NCBI GenBank assembly: GCA_044507605.1
Contig: JBIQJI010000002.1
Coordinates: 124,001 to 188,000, forward strand
Direction of reading: 5' to 3'
Length of the DNA: 64,000 nucleotides
Source: Thermopolyspora sp044507605
Lineage (GTDB): Bacteria > Actinomycetota > Actinomycetes > Streptosporangiales > Streptosporangiaceae
Both the position numbers and the translations under genes were made by a program. Below the pieces are notes generated by a model. It worked only from the letters and a program-made list of their open reading frames with translations, ran no database searches and was not told where the DNA came from. Position 1 is the stretch's first letter. Each line of letters opens with the position of its first letter. Below, piece by piece: positions 8,720 through 17,242 of this stretch.

Positions 8720-10156
8720 ATGAGCATCGCCACCTTGACGCCGCGCGTGCAGCTTCCGATCGGCGACGTCGAGCTCGCCCGCCGTTTCGCCCGTTCCGCG
8801 CGTGTCACCGACAGCCGGATCACTCCCAACGACGAGTTCGACGACTGGTTCGCCGAGCAGCGCAGGGTGAACCGTTTCGAGGTCACCCCCATCCCGCTGG
8901 ACCGGCTGCGCGGATGGCATTTCCGCCCCGAAACCGGGGATCTGGTGCACGACACCGGCCGGTTCTTCAGCATCGAGGGCATCAGCGTACGCACCGACTT
9001 CGAACGCGAACGCCAGTGGACCCAGCCGATCATCAACCAGCCGGAGATCGGCATTCTGGGCATCCTGGCGAAGGAGTTCGACGGCGTGCTCCACTTCCTC
9101 ATGCAGGCGAAGATGGAGCCGGGGAACATCAACACGGTGCAGCTGTCGCCGACCGTGCAGGCCACGCGGAGCAACTACATCGGCGTGCACGGCGGCCGTC
9201 CCATCACCTTCATCGAGTACTTCGCGGACCGCTCGCGCGGCACGGCGATCGTGGACGTGCTCCAGTCGGAGCAGGGCGCGTGGTTCCTGCGCAAGCGCAA
9301 CCGCAACATGCTGGTCGAGGTGACCGGCGACGTGCCGGAGCATCCCGGTTTCCGCTGGCTCACGCTGGGGCAGATCAACCGGCTGATGCGCGTGGACAAC
9401 ATCGTGAACATGGACGCCCGCACGGTGCTGTCGTGCATCCCGCAGCTGCCCACCGCGGAGTACGGCGCGCCGGAGTATCAGGAGGCGCTGCGGCACTCGC
9501 TGGACCCGGCGTCGTGGACCATGCACGCCGACGGCGACATCCTGCACTGGCTCACCGAGATCAAGGCGCGGCACGAGCTGGTGCAGCGCGTCATCGGGAT
9601 GCACTGGGTGCGGCAGTGGCACCGCGGCGAGTACGACATCTCCCACGAGACCGGCAAGTACTTCCGCGTGATGGCGGCCGAGGTGACGGCGAGCAACCGG
9701 GAGGTGCCGGCCTGGACCCAGCCGCTGCTGGAGCCGGTCGGCCAGGGCATCGCCGCCTTCCTGACCCGGCGGATCAACGGCGTGCTGCACCTGCTGATGC
9801 ACGCCAAGACCGAGGCGGGTTCGCTGGACGTGGTGGAGCTCACCCCGACCGTGCAGGCCCAGCCGGCCAACTATGCCGACCTGCCCGCCGAAGAGCGGCC
9901 CCGGTTCATCGGCGAGGCCTGCTACCCTGACCCGTCCACCGTGCGCTACGACACGGTGCAGTCGGAGGAGGGCGGCCGGTTCTACTACGCGGAGAACCGC
10001 TACCGCATCGTCGACGTCGGCGACGACTTCCCGATCGACGTGCCCAGCGAGTACTGCTGGATGACGCCGCGTCAGGTGATGTCGCTGCTCAAGCACAGTT
10101 ACTACGTCAACATTCAGGCCCGCAGCCTGTTCGCGGGGCTGCTCTCCATCGCATGA
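8720..10156 (+). CDS. NDP-hexose 2,3-dehydratase
   Basis: A 478-aa enzyme of the EryBVI/TylCVI/OleV family, which removes the 2-hydroxyl of NDP-4-keto-6-deoxyglucose to start 2-deoxysugar synthesis. The family's internal duplication is clear. WHFRPETGDLVHDTGRFF in the first half is echoed by WHRGEYDISHETGKYF in the second, and each half also has a W(T)QP..NQPE/LEP strand and an LSPTVQA or LTPTVQA motif. ATG at 8720 is chosen because similarity begins there. The stop overlaps the next gene's start (ATGA), so the two are translationally coupled in a deoxysugar operon. Confidence 0.93.
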   Translation: MSIATLTPRVQLPIGDVELARRFARSARVTDSRITPNDEFDDWFAEQRRVNRFEVTPIPLDRLRGWHFRPETGDLVHDTGRFFSIEGISVRTDFERERQWTQPIINQPEIGILGILAKEFDGVLHFLMQAKMEPGNINTVQLSPTVQATRSNYIGVHGGRPITFIEYFADRSRGTAIVDVLQSEQGAWFLRKRNRNMLVEVTGDVPEHPGFRWLTLGQINRLMRVDNIVNMDARTVLSCIPQLPTAEYGAPEYQEALRHSLDPASWTMHADGDILHWLTEIKARHELVQRVIGMHWVRQWHRGEYDISHETGKYFRVMAAEVTASNREVPAWTQPLLEPVGQGIAAFLTRRINGVLHLLMHAKTEAGSLDVVELTPTVQAQPANYADLPAEERPRFIGEACYPDPSTVRYDTVQSEEGGRFYYAENRYRIVDVGDDFPIDVPSEYCWMTPRQVMSLLKHSYYVNIQARSLFAGLLSIA

Positions 10157-11130
10157 CCCCCGTGCGCTTCGCGGTGCTCGGCGCCGCCGAGATCGCCTGG
10201 CGCCGGATGCTGCCGGCCATGGCGGCGGTCGCCGAGGTCGAGCCGGTCGTGGTGGCGAGCGCCCGGCCCGGAGGCGCGGACAGGTTCGCCGCAAAGTACG
10301 GCGTGGCCACCGCCGACGGGTACGAGGCGGCGCTGGCGCGCGACGACGTGGACGCCGTCTACCTGCCGCTGCCCAACGCGCTGCACGCGCGGTGGGCCGA
10401 GCGCGCCCTGGAGACGGGGCGGCACGTGCTGGTGGAAAAGCCGCTCGCGACGGACGCGCCCACGGCGGCGCGGCTCTTCGGGCTGGCCCGCTCCCTCGGC
10501 CTGACGCTGATGGAGAACATGATGTTCGTCCGGCACCGCCAGCACGCCGGGCTGCTGCGCCTGGTGGAGGCGGGCAGGGTGGGCCGGCCCACGTCGTTCG
10601 CCGCCGCCTTCACCGTGCCGCCGCGCCCCGACGGCGACATCCGCTACCGGGCCGAGCTCGGCGGGGGCGCGCTGCTGGACACCGGCGTCTACCCGATCCG
10701 GGCCGCCCAGCTCGTGCTGGGCGAGGACCTGGAGGTGCTGGGCGCGGTGCTGCGCGACGACGCCCGGCGCGGAGTCGACCTGGGCGGCTCCGCGCTGCTG
10801 CTGTCGGGCCAGGGCGTCACGGCGCACCTGGAGTTCGGCTTCGACCGGCCGTACCAGTGCCGGTACGAGATCAGCGGACCGGGCGGCACGCTGCGGCTGG
10901 ACCGCGCGTTCACCCCGCCGCCCGAGCATCACGCGACGGCCCGGTGGATCGGCACCGACGGGCGCACCGAGGAGCTGCCGCTCGGCGCCGACGACCAGTT
11001 CGCCAACACGCTGCGGAGCTTCACCGCGGCGGTGCGGGGAGGCGACGACGGGCACGCCGCCGCGGCCTCCCTCGCGCAGGCCCGGCTCCTGGACCGGATC
11101 AGGGACGCGGCCCGCAGGGTGCCCGCGTGA
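10153..11130 (+). CDS. Gfo/Idh/MocA-family NDP-3-keto-sugar reductase
   Basis: A 325-aa NAD(P)-dependent oxidoreductase. The Rossmann start is RFAVLGAAEIAWRRMLPA, the family EKP motif occurs in GRHVLVEKPLATDAP, and GGGALLDTGVYPIRAAQ lines the active site. Homologues such as OleW and the granaticin/lankamycin-type 3-reductases reduce the 3-keto group made by the 2,3-dehydratase, giving an NDP-4-keto-2,6-dideoxyhexose. Its position directly behind the 2,3-dehydratase, with a 4-base overlap, fits that step exactly. Confidence 0.9.
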   Translation: MTPVRFAVLGAAEIAWRRMLPAMAAVAEVEPVVVASARPGGADRFAAKYGVATADGYEAALARDDVDAVYLPLPNALHARWAERALETGRHVLVEKPLATDAPTAARLFGLARSLGLTLMENMMFVRHRQHAGLLRLVEAGRVGRPTSFAAAFTVPPRPDGDIRYRAELGGGALLDTGVYPIRAAQLVLGEDLEVLGAVLRDDARRGVDLGGSALLLSGQGVTAHLEFGFDRPYQCRYEISGPGGTLRLDRAFTPPPEHHATARWIGTDGRTEELPLGADDQFANTLRSFTAAVRGGDDGHAAAASLAQARLLDRIRDAARRVPA

Positions 11131-11176
11131 CGCCGGCCTCGCGGCCACTCATCCGACCACTCAGAAAGCGGGAACC

Positions 11177-12154
11177 GTGAACTCCGACGTTGACGCAGGA
11201 CAGGGTTCGGGCCGGGCGGTGGTGCTCGGCGGCACCGGCTTCGTGGGACGGCACATCGCCGACGCCCTCACCCGGGCCGGCTGGGCGGTGACCGTCGTGT
11301 CGCGGCAGGCCGCCGGGCCGGACGCGATCGCGATGGACCTCACCACGAGCTCCCCCGAGGCCGTCGCAGCGGCCCTGGACGGGCTGGCCGCCCGTGTGGT
11401 GGTGAACGCCGCCGGCTGCTACTGGGGACTGGCCGAGGACGACATGCGCACATCGTTCGTCACCTTGACCGAACGGGTGCTGGCGGCGCTGCCCCGCACC
11501 GCCTGCCGGCCACGCCTCATCCAGCTCGGCACCGTCATGGAGTACGCTCCGACGCCGCCGGGCGTCCGGCTCACCGAGACCGCCCCGATCGGCCCCACCG
11601 GCGGCTACGGCAGGACCAAGCTGGCCGCCACCGAGGCCGTGCTCGCGGCCCTGAACGCCGGAGAGGCGGCGGCGATCGACGCCGTGGTGCTGCGCATCAC
11701 CAACTCCGTCGGCCCCGGCGCGCACCCGTCCAGCCTGCTCGGCAAGGTCGCCTACGCCCTGCTGGACGCCCGCGGCACCGGCCGGCCCGCCGTCATCGAG
11801 CTGGCGCCGCTGCGCGCCCAGCGCGACTACCTCGACGTCCGCGACCTGGGCGACGCCGTCGCGGCCGCCGCGGCCGCGCCGAAGGCCCGGGGCCGGGTCG
11901 TCAACATCGGCACCGGCCGGGCCGTGCCCGTGCGCGACCTGGTGAACGGCCTGGTCGAGGTCAGCGGCATCACAGCCCACATCATCGAACGCGAACCCCC
12001 GTCGGGCTCGCCGGTGTCGCCCGGCGCGACGGCCGAATGGCTGGAGGTCGACCCGGGCACGGCGCGCCGCCTGCTCGGGTGGACGGCGACCCGCACCCTG
12101 AAGGGCGCCCTGTCGGACTTCTGGTCCGATCTGGCCGGCCCCGACGGCACCTGA
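11177..12154 (+). CDS. NDP-hexose 4-ketoreductase (NAD-dependent epimerase/dehydratase family)
   Basis: A 325-aa extended short-chain dehydrogenase with GGTGFVG for NAD(P) binding, LGTVMEY with the catalytic Thr/Ser region and YGRTK with the catalytic Tyr and Lys. It resembles EryBIV/TylCIV-type 4-ketoreductases that finish a deoxysugar by reducing C4. The GTG at 11177 follows a GCGGGAA site. It is the third gene of a deoxysugar operon ending at a strong terminator. A second paralogue at 36404-37441 suggests that sugars with two C4 outcomes are made. Confidence 0.88.
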   Translation: MNSDVDAGQGSGRAVVLGGTGFVGRHIADALTRAGWAVTVVSRQAAGPDAIAMDLTTSSPEAVAAALDGLAARVVVNAAGCYWGLAEDDMRTSFVTLTERVLAALPRTACRPRLIQLGTVMEYAPTPPGVRLTETAPIGPTGGYGRTKLAATEAVLAALNAGEAAAIDAVVLRITNSVGPGAHPSSLLGKVAYALLDARGTGRPAVIELAPLRAQRDYLDVRDLGDAVAAAAAAPKARGRVVNIGTGRAVPVRDLVNGLVEVSGITAHIIEREPPSGSPVSPGATAEWLEVDPGTARRLLGWTATRTLKGALSDFWSDLAGPDGT

Positions 12155-12170
12155 CCCCAACACCAACGGC

Positions 12171-12206
12171 GATGCCCCGCCGTCCCGGAAGGGACGGCGG
12201 GGCATC
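12171..12206. terminator. Perfect 16-bp hairpin terminator
   Basis: The stem 12171-12186 is matched exactly by 12191-12206 around a GGAA loop. It lies between the convergent ends of the deoxysugar operon and the phosphatase gene, so it may serve both. No coding or other clear signal is seen between 12207 and 12354. Confidence 0.85.
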
Positions 12207-12354
12207 TTGGGTGGGGTGTGACAGTTGGCTTGGTGGGGTGTGCCAAATGGCAGGTGGGCCGGCCGGGCGGGCCACCGGGTGGGCCGGCCGGGGTGCACGG
12301 CACCGGCGGGGGCGTGGCCGGGCGGCGGTGCCGCCCGGCTCGCGTCGGCGCCGG

Positions 12355-12392
12355 TCAGTGGTGCCTGACCAGCTCAGTGGTGCCTGACCAGC
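12355..12392. repeat. Tandem 19-bp duplication across a stop codon
   Basis: A 19-base unit starting TCAGTGGTGCCTGACCAG is repeated exactly at 12355-12373 and 12374-12392. The second copy holds the last codons and the TGA of the phosphatase gene. The first copy is a non-coding duplicate of that gene end. Confidence 0.65.
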
Positions 12393-13276
12393 AGTGCGCG
12401 TTCCAGCCGGCACAGATCCGGCTTGTGCACGCCGAGGCCTCGGCTCAGGTACCGGTCGAAGGTCCCGAACGACCTGTGGATCTGGTCGAACGCGGCGTCC
12501 AGGTACTCGGTCCAGGCGTACTGCACGCCGAAGGTCAGGTTGCTGAGCAGGAACTCCTGGTCGACCTGGGCCCGGTCGACGCCGAGCGCGGTCATCAGCA
12601 CGGCCGTCGCCCAGCCGGTGCGGTAGGTGCCCGAGTTGCAGTGCAGGTAGAACGGGCGGCCGTTGAGGTCGATGATGCGGCGCAGCGCGGTGCCGAAGGA
12701 GGCGAGCGCCTGCGTCCCGGTGATGTAGCCGCGGAACTCGGCGAGGACGCCCTCGTCGGGCTTGGAGGTGTCGGGGGCGGTGGGCTCCGACGCTTCCTCG
12801 TCGTCGCCGACCGGCGTGTTCAGCACGGGGACCCCGGGGGGCAGCCGGTCGGGGCTGGCGGTGGCCAGTTCCCGGTTGCTGAGGAAGTTGATGTCCACGG
12901 CCAGGTTGAGCGCCGCGAGCTGGGTGAGCCCGAAATCGGTCACCCGGCCCAGCGCGCAGCCCCGGTAGATCACGCCTCTTTTGATCCGGCGGCCGCCCGG
13001 CGCGCGCCAGTCGCCGGCGTCGCGCAGGTTGAAGGTGCCTTCGACATCGACGAAGCGCAGCCGCGGGTCGTCCTCCCAGTCGTTCGTGGCCTTCGCGGCC
13101 CGCCGGGTGGCGGCCGCCGCCGGGGCGGCGGAGAAGGCGGCCGAGGCGACCAGCGAGCCGAGCGCGACACCACCCATCGCGGTGAGCATCCGGCGGCGGC
13201 CGAAGGCGACGACGGGCCGCTCCGTGATCCTGCCCGCGGTCTTGCCCGCGGCGTCCATGGTCACGTCAATGGTCAT
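12374..13276 (-). CDS. Exported tyrosine-protein phosphatase
   Basis: A 300-aa protein with a twin-arginine-type leader: FGRRRMLTAMGG followed by a hydrophobic stretch and an Ala-rich cleavage region before residue 60. The mature part is a Y_phosphatase3-like domain with FNLRDAGDWR near its start and the P-loop HCNSGTYRTG, which has the CX5R signature. It should act outside the membrane, hydrolysing phospho-Tyr or a small phosphate ester. It follows a methyltransferase by 43 bases in the same operon, unusual company for a phosphatase. It may remove a protecting phosphate from an exported product, or be unrelated to the pathway. Confidence 0.82.
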   Translation of the reverse strand: MTIDVTMDAAGKTAGRITERPVVAFGRRRMLTAMGGVALGSLVASAAFSAAPAAAATRRAAKATNDWEDDPRLRFVDVEGTFNLRDAGDWRAPGGRRIKRGVIYRGCALGRVTDFGLTQLAALNLAVDINFLSNRELATASPDRLPPGVPVLNTPVGDDEEASEPTAPDTSKPDEGVLAEFRGYITGTQALASFGTALRRIIDLNGRPFYLHCNSGTYRTGWATAVLMTALGVDRAQVDQEFLLSNLTFGVQYAWTEYLDAAFDQIHRSFGTFDRYLSRGLGVHKPDLCRLERALLVRHH

Positions 13277-13319
13277 GACGGTCCTGCTTTCCTGTTTTGC
13301 TGAAAAAGGGGGGGTGACG

Positions 13320-14360
13320 TCAGCTCGGCTTGCGGCCGATGACGAGGGTGTCGGTGCTGCCCAGCGGCCGCACCTCGACGGCCTCGCAGCCCGCCTCGGC
13401 CAGCCAGCCGCGGCATTCGCGCACGGTGTACTCGGATCCGCCTTCGGTGACCAGCAGCATGTTGAGGCTGACCAGGATGCGGGCCAGGTCGGTGGGCTCT
13501 TCGGGCAGCATCGCGTCGTAGATCAGCAGCGCGCCGCCCGGCTCCACCGCGTCGTACGCCTTGCGCACCAGGTACGCCCGCTGCTGGGGCGACCAGTTGT
13601 GCAGCACGTGACCCATGATCACGACGTCGGCGGTGGCCGGCAGCGGCTCGTCGGCGAAGAAGTCGCCGGGGTGGAAGACGGCCCGGTCGGCGACGCCCAG
13701 CGCTGCCGTGTGCTCGGCGAACGCCCCCGCGAGCGGGGCCAGGTCGAACACGGCGGCGGTGAGGTGCGGGTGCGCCAGCATGATCTGGCCCACCAGGTTG
13801 CCGCGGCAGCCGCCGACGTCGAGCAGCCGCCGGTGCCTGTCCCACTCGAAGGTTTCGATGAGGTGCGGCGCGACCAGCCCGTTGGCCGAGTCCATCATCC
13901 GCAGGTACTGCTCCCGCTGGGCGGGGTCGCCCAGCATGCGCAGGAAGGCGCCGCTGTCCTTGGCGCCGGGCGTCTGCGGGCGGCCGGTGGTGACGGCCTC
14001 GGTGAGCCGCCCCCACGCGGGGTAGAGCATGTGGTTGGCCCGGTGCAGGAAGCCGCCGATGTAGCCGGGCCGGCCCGGCACGAGCACGGCCGACGCCACT
14101 TCGCTGTTGGAGTAGCGGTCGCCGTCCAGCACCAGCAGGTCCAGCAGGACCAGGCCGTGCAGGAAGTCGCGGGCGGCGCGCGGGTGCAGCCCGGTGCGGA
14201 CGCAGATCTCCTCCTGCGTTGCCGGGCCGCTGCGGTCGAGCTCCTGGAACAGCCCCAGCTCGCCCGCGGTGAGCAGCAGTTTGGCATGGCAGAACGCGTT
14301 GCTCAGCCGCTTGACGTCGATCGCCGACGATGCCGGCGCGACAGCAGTGGCCTGGCTCAT
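13320..14360 (-). CDS. SAM-dependent O-methyltransferase
   Basis: A 346-aa methyltransferase of the hydroxyneurosporene/hydroxyindole type. An N-terminal winged-helix dimerisation domain (AGELGLFQELDRSG) precedes a Rossmann domain with SAM motif LLDVGGCRGN and the family segment VLHNWSPQQ. ATG at 14360 follows AAAGGAGC; the longer reading has no ribosome site. Such enzymes methylate hydroxyls of aromatic polyketides. It lies between a DUF1772 gene and the phosphatase in a minus-strand operon, and a second methyltransferase is transcribed divergently. Confidence 0.9.
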   Translation of the reverse strand: MSQATAVAPASSAIDVKRLSNAFCHAKLLLTAGELGLFQELDRSGPATQEEICVRTGLHPRAARDFLHGLVLLDLLVLDGDRYSNSEVASAVLVPGRPGYIGGFLHRANHMLYPAWGRLTEAVTTGRPQTPGAKDSGAFLRMLGDPAQREQYLRMMDSANGLVAPHLIETFEWDRHRRLLDVGGCRGNLVGQIMLAHPHLTAAVFDLAPLAGAFAEHTAALGVADRAVFHPGDFFADEPLPATADVVIMGHVLHNWSPQQRAYLVRKAYDAVEPGGALLIYDAMLPEEPTDLARILVSLNMLLVTEGGSEYTVRECRGWLAEAGCEAVEVRPLGSTDTLVIGRKPS

Positions 14361-14391
14361 GTGGTGCTCCTTTGCTGAGGTGCGCCGGCGG

Positions 14392-14844
14392 CTAGGCCAG
14401 CACGACGGCACAGGCGTTGACGACGATCGCGAGTAGGGACAGCGTGGTGCGCAGCAGATGCCAGGCGCGCCAGCGGGGCCGCGGGTCGGGCCAGCCCTCG
14501 GGGAGGGCCGAGGCCGACAGGGCCTTCACGGTTCGATTGATCGGGACGTTGCCGAACTGCGACACCAGGGACACCCCGGCCAGCAGCACCGCCGCGGCCA
14601 CGAACGACGCCCGGTGGGCGAGGCCGTCCGCCCGGACGGCGAGGATCACGTCGGCCACCACGCACAGGCCGACCAGCGGGGGCATCACCTTGTCGAAGTG
14701 GCGACCGATCAGCTGATGGGTCCTGACGTAGCCGTCGGGCGGCAGCGCCAGGAAGGCCGGCACGACGCTGAGCGCGACCGCGAACAGCACGCCCGCCACG
14801 ATGCCGCAGCCGACCAGGACGACGACGCTGAGTACGACAGTCAT
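14392..14844 (-). CDS. DUF1772 (anthrone oxygenase-like) membrane protein, copy 1
   Basis: A small integral membrane protein of about 150 aa with four hydrophobic segments and the family motif GNVPINRTVK, followed by a W..WH.LRT stretch. DUF1772 proteins include fungal anthrone oxygenases and occur in aromatic polyketide clusters, where they are thought to oxidise an anthrone-like carbon or help hydroxylation. The ATG at 14844 is preferred to the TTG at 14883; neither has a strong ribosome site. A paralogue at 38959-39432 lies within the polyketide operon. Confidence 0.8.
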   Translation of the reverse strand: MTVVLSVVVLVGCGIVAGVLFAVALSVVPAFLALPPDGYVRTHQLIGRHFDKVMPPLVGLCVVADVILAVRADGLAHRASFVAAAVLLAGVSLVSQFGNVPINRTVKALSASALPEGWPDPRPRWRAWHLLRTTLSLLAIVVNACAVVLA

Positions 14845-14921
14845 GCCGGTAACGGTCGCGCCCGCCGCTGTGGTCGCGCTCAACGCGGACTGGCGCGCCC
14901 GCCGAGGTGATCTAGGGACTC

Positions 14922-14939
14922 TTGACCGTGGTTCGAGGA
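14922..14939 (+). promoter_or_regulatory. Putative SARP box (TTGACCG-TGGT-TCGAGGA)
   Basis: Two heptamers, 11 bp apart, end 59 bases before the methyltransferase ATG at 14999. The same first heptamer and almost the same distance occur before the glycosyltransferase at 50644. Confidence 0.45.
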
Positions 14940-14998
14940 CGCGAGCGCAGGATCGGGTTTCGTTCCCAGTCTCCAGCCGTCACACACCGGAGGACTCC

Positions 14999-16072
14999 AT
15001 GACGCTGACCACGACGTCGGCAGGGCGGCCCGCCCCGGCCGGACCGGCGGCAACGACCAACGTCCCCAGCGGACCCCAGCACCTGCTCGCCCTGCTCGCC
15101 GGCAAAATGATCTCGGCGTCGATCTGCGTGCTCGCCCAGGTCGGCGTCGCCGACCACATGGCCGACGGCCCCCGCACGGTCGCCGAGCTCGCCGAGGCGA
15201 CCGACACCGACGCGCCCATGCTCTACCGCTTCCTGCGCGCCGCCGCCTCGGTCGGTGTCTTCGCCGAGCTGCCCGACGGCCGGTTCGAGCTCACCCACAC
15301 CGGCACCTACCTGCGCAGCGACGTGCCCGGCACGCTGCGCTACCTCGCCTACCTGTACGGCGAGGAGAGCGTCTGGAACTGCTTCGGCTACGCGGTGGAG
15401 ACGCTGCGCACCGGGCAGCCCACCGGGCCGAAGGTCCGCGGCGGCCAGGGCTGGTTCGAGTACATGGAGCAGCACCCCGAGTACGCCGAGGTGTTCCACA
15501 AGGCCATGACCGGCACGAGCGACATCTCCGCCGCCATCGCCGACTCCTACGACTTCTCCCGGTTCCCCGTCGTCGCCGACATCGGCGGCGGCCAGGGCCG
15601 CCTGCTGTCGGCCATCCTGGGCAAGAACCCCGAGTCGCGCGGCCTGCTGTTCGACCAGGCGTCCGCGATCGCCGGCGCGGCCGAGGTGCTCGCCGAGCAC
15701 GGCGTGGCCGACCGGGTCGAGACCGTGGTGGGCGACTTCTTCACGTCCGTGCCGTCCGGCCCCGACGCGTACCTGCTCAAGGCGATCCTGCACGACTGGA
15801 ACGACCAGGACGCCACCACGATCCTGCGCAACATCCGCGCCGCGCTCGGCGACAAGCGCGACGGGCGGGTGTTCATCATCGAGGCCGTGGTGCCGGACGG
15901 CAACGACTGGCACTTCAGCAAGGCCATGGACATCGCGATGGGGGTGAGCCTGGGCAGCAAGGAGCGCAACCGCAAGGACTGGAGCGACCTGCTGGCCGCC
16001 GCCGGCTTCGAGCTCGTCGGCATCACCGGGACCACGCCGCCGCACTGGATCATCGAGGCCCGTCCCGTCTGA
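14999..16072 (+). CDS. SAM-dependent O-methyltransferase
   Basis: A 357-aa methyltransferase with an N-terminal dimerisation domain (LAQVGVADHMADGPRTVAEL), SAM motif VVADIGGGQGRLLSA, the acidic FDQAS strand and the catalytic-region motif LKAILHDWNDQDA. This matches the DnrK/TcmO-type O-methyltransferases of aromatic polyketide clusters. ATG at 14999 follows GGAGG; the frame upstream lacks similarity. It is first in an operon with two P450s and a glycosyltransferase. It is a different subfamily from the enzyme at 13320, so two methylated hydroxyls are expected. Confidence 0.92.
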   Translation: MTLTTTSAGRPAPAGPAATTNVPSGPQHLLALLAGKMISASICVLAQVGVADHMADGPRTVAELAEATDTDAPMLYRFLRAAASVGVFAELPDGRFELTHTGTYLRSDVPGTLRYLAYLYGEESVWNCFGYAVETLRTGQPTGPKVRGGQGWFEYMEQHPEYAEVFHKAMTGTSDISAAIADSYDFSRFPVVADIGGGQGRLLSAILGKNPESRGLLFDQASAIAGAAEVLAEHGVADRVETVVGDFFTSVPSGPDAYLLKAILHDWNDQDATTILRNIRAALGDKRDGRVFIIEAVVPDGNDWHFSKAMDIAMGVSLGSKERNRKDWSDLLAAAGFELVGITGTTPPHWIIEARPV

Positions 16073-16101
16073 CCTGCTCGACCGTCAGGAGGCATCTTCC
16101 G

Positions 16102-17232
16102 ATGACGTGCCCCTACCCCTTCGCTTGGCCGTCGGCGACCGAGCAGCCCAAGGAGCTCGCGGACCTGCACCGCGAGCCGGTCGTGCGGGTCACGCTGCCC
16201 AGCGGCGACAGCGCCTGGCTGGTGACCCGCTACGACGACATCCGCGCGGTGCTCGCCGACCCGCGCGTCAGCAAGAACCGCAACCGCCCCGACGTGGCGC
16301 GGATGACCGAGAAGAAGGTGAAGGTCTTCCAGCGTCAGGTCGACATGGACCCGCCGCACCACACCCGGATGCGGCGCCTGATCGCCAAGGCGTTCACGGC
16401 GCATCGCATCGAGCGGTTCCGGCCCCGCATCGCCGAGATCGTCGAGGAGCTCCTGGACGACCTGGCGGGCCGGACCCCGCCGGTCGACCTCAACTCGGCG
16501 TTCTCCTACCCGCTGACCATCCGCATCATCTGCGAGCTGCTCGGGGTGCCCGAGGAGGAGCGGGCCAACTTCGGTGACACCAGCTCGCCCCCGTGGGCGT
16601 ACATGCGCGACCTCATCGAGCGCAAACGCCGCGAACCCGGCGACGACCTGATCAGTGCGCTGATCAAGGTCAGCGACGAGGACGACGGGCGGCTCAGCGA
16701 GGACGAGCTGCACTGGTGGTCGACGCTGCTGCTGCTCGCGGGGTACGAGACCACGGCCAGTCAGCTGTCGGGCTGCGTGGTGCTGCTGCTGTCGCACCCG
16801 GACCAGCTCGACCTGGTTCGCGCCGACGAGTCGCGGATCCCCGGCGCGGTGGAGGAGCTGCTGCGCTGCCAGATCGTCGGCTCGTCGCTGTCGATGCTGA
16901 GGTACGTCACCGAGGACATCGTCGTCGGCGGTGTCACCATCCCCAAGGGGTCCAGCATCATCCCCGCACTGGAGTCGGGCAATCACGACCCCTCCGCGTT
17001 CGACTGCCCGGCCCGCCTCGACATCAGCCGCACCGGCAGGCAACAGCTCACGTTCAGCACGGGCCAGCACTTCTGCGTCGGCGCACCCCTGGCGCGGGCC
17101 GAGCTGCAGCTCGCCATCGCCGGCCTGCTGCGCCGCTTCCCCGGGCTGCGACTGGCGGTGCCCGCCGCCGAACTGACCAGGCAGGCCGACGTCTTCTTCC
17201 AGGGCTTCACCGAAGTCGCCGTCACCTGGTGA
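16102..17232 (+). CDS. Cytochrome P450 with a shortened F-G region
   Basis: A 376-aa P450. The I-helix AGYETT, the ExxR in EELLRC and the heme loop FSTGQHFCVG are intact, so heme binding is expected. Compared with its neighbour at 17243 it lacks 18 residues between LLGVPE and RDLI, the segment that forms helices F and G and their loop, which normally covers the active site. The deletion is in frame. The order P450-P450-glycosyltransferase recalls eryCII-eryCIII. EryCII-type helpers lack the heme Cys, however, and this protein keeps it, so an oxidase role is more likely. Confidence 0.9.
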   Translation: MTCPYPFAWPSATEQPKELADLHREPVVRVTLPSGDSAWLVTRYDDIRAVLADPRVSKNRNRPDVARMTEKKVKVFQRQVDMDPPHHTRMRRLIAKAFTAHRIERFRPRIAEIVEELLDDLAGRTPPVDLNSAFSYPLTIRIICELLGVPEEERANFGDTSSPPWAYMRDLIERKRREPGDDLISALIKVSDEDDGRLSEDELHWWSTLLLLAGYETTASQLSGCVVLLLSHPDQLDLVRADESRIPGAVEELLRCQIVGSSLSMLRYVTEDIVVGGVTIPKGSSIIPALESGNHDPSAFDCPARLDISRTGRQQLTFSTGQHFCVGAPLARAELQLAIAGLLRRFPGLRLAVPAAELTRQADVFFQGFTEVAVTW

Positions 17233-17242
17233 AAGGCCGGTC

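Noticed and set aside
16102..17232. Inactive P450 helper of the EryCII type
   Set aside because: The heme Cys, ExxR and AGYETT motifs are all present, so a heme enzyme is more likely.
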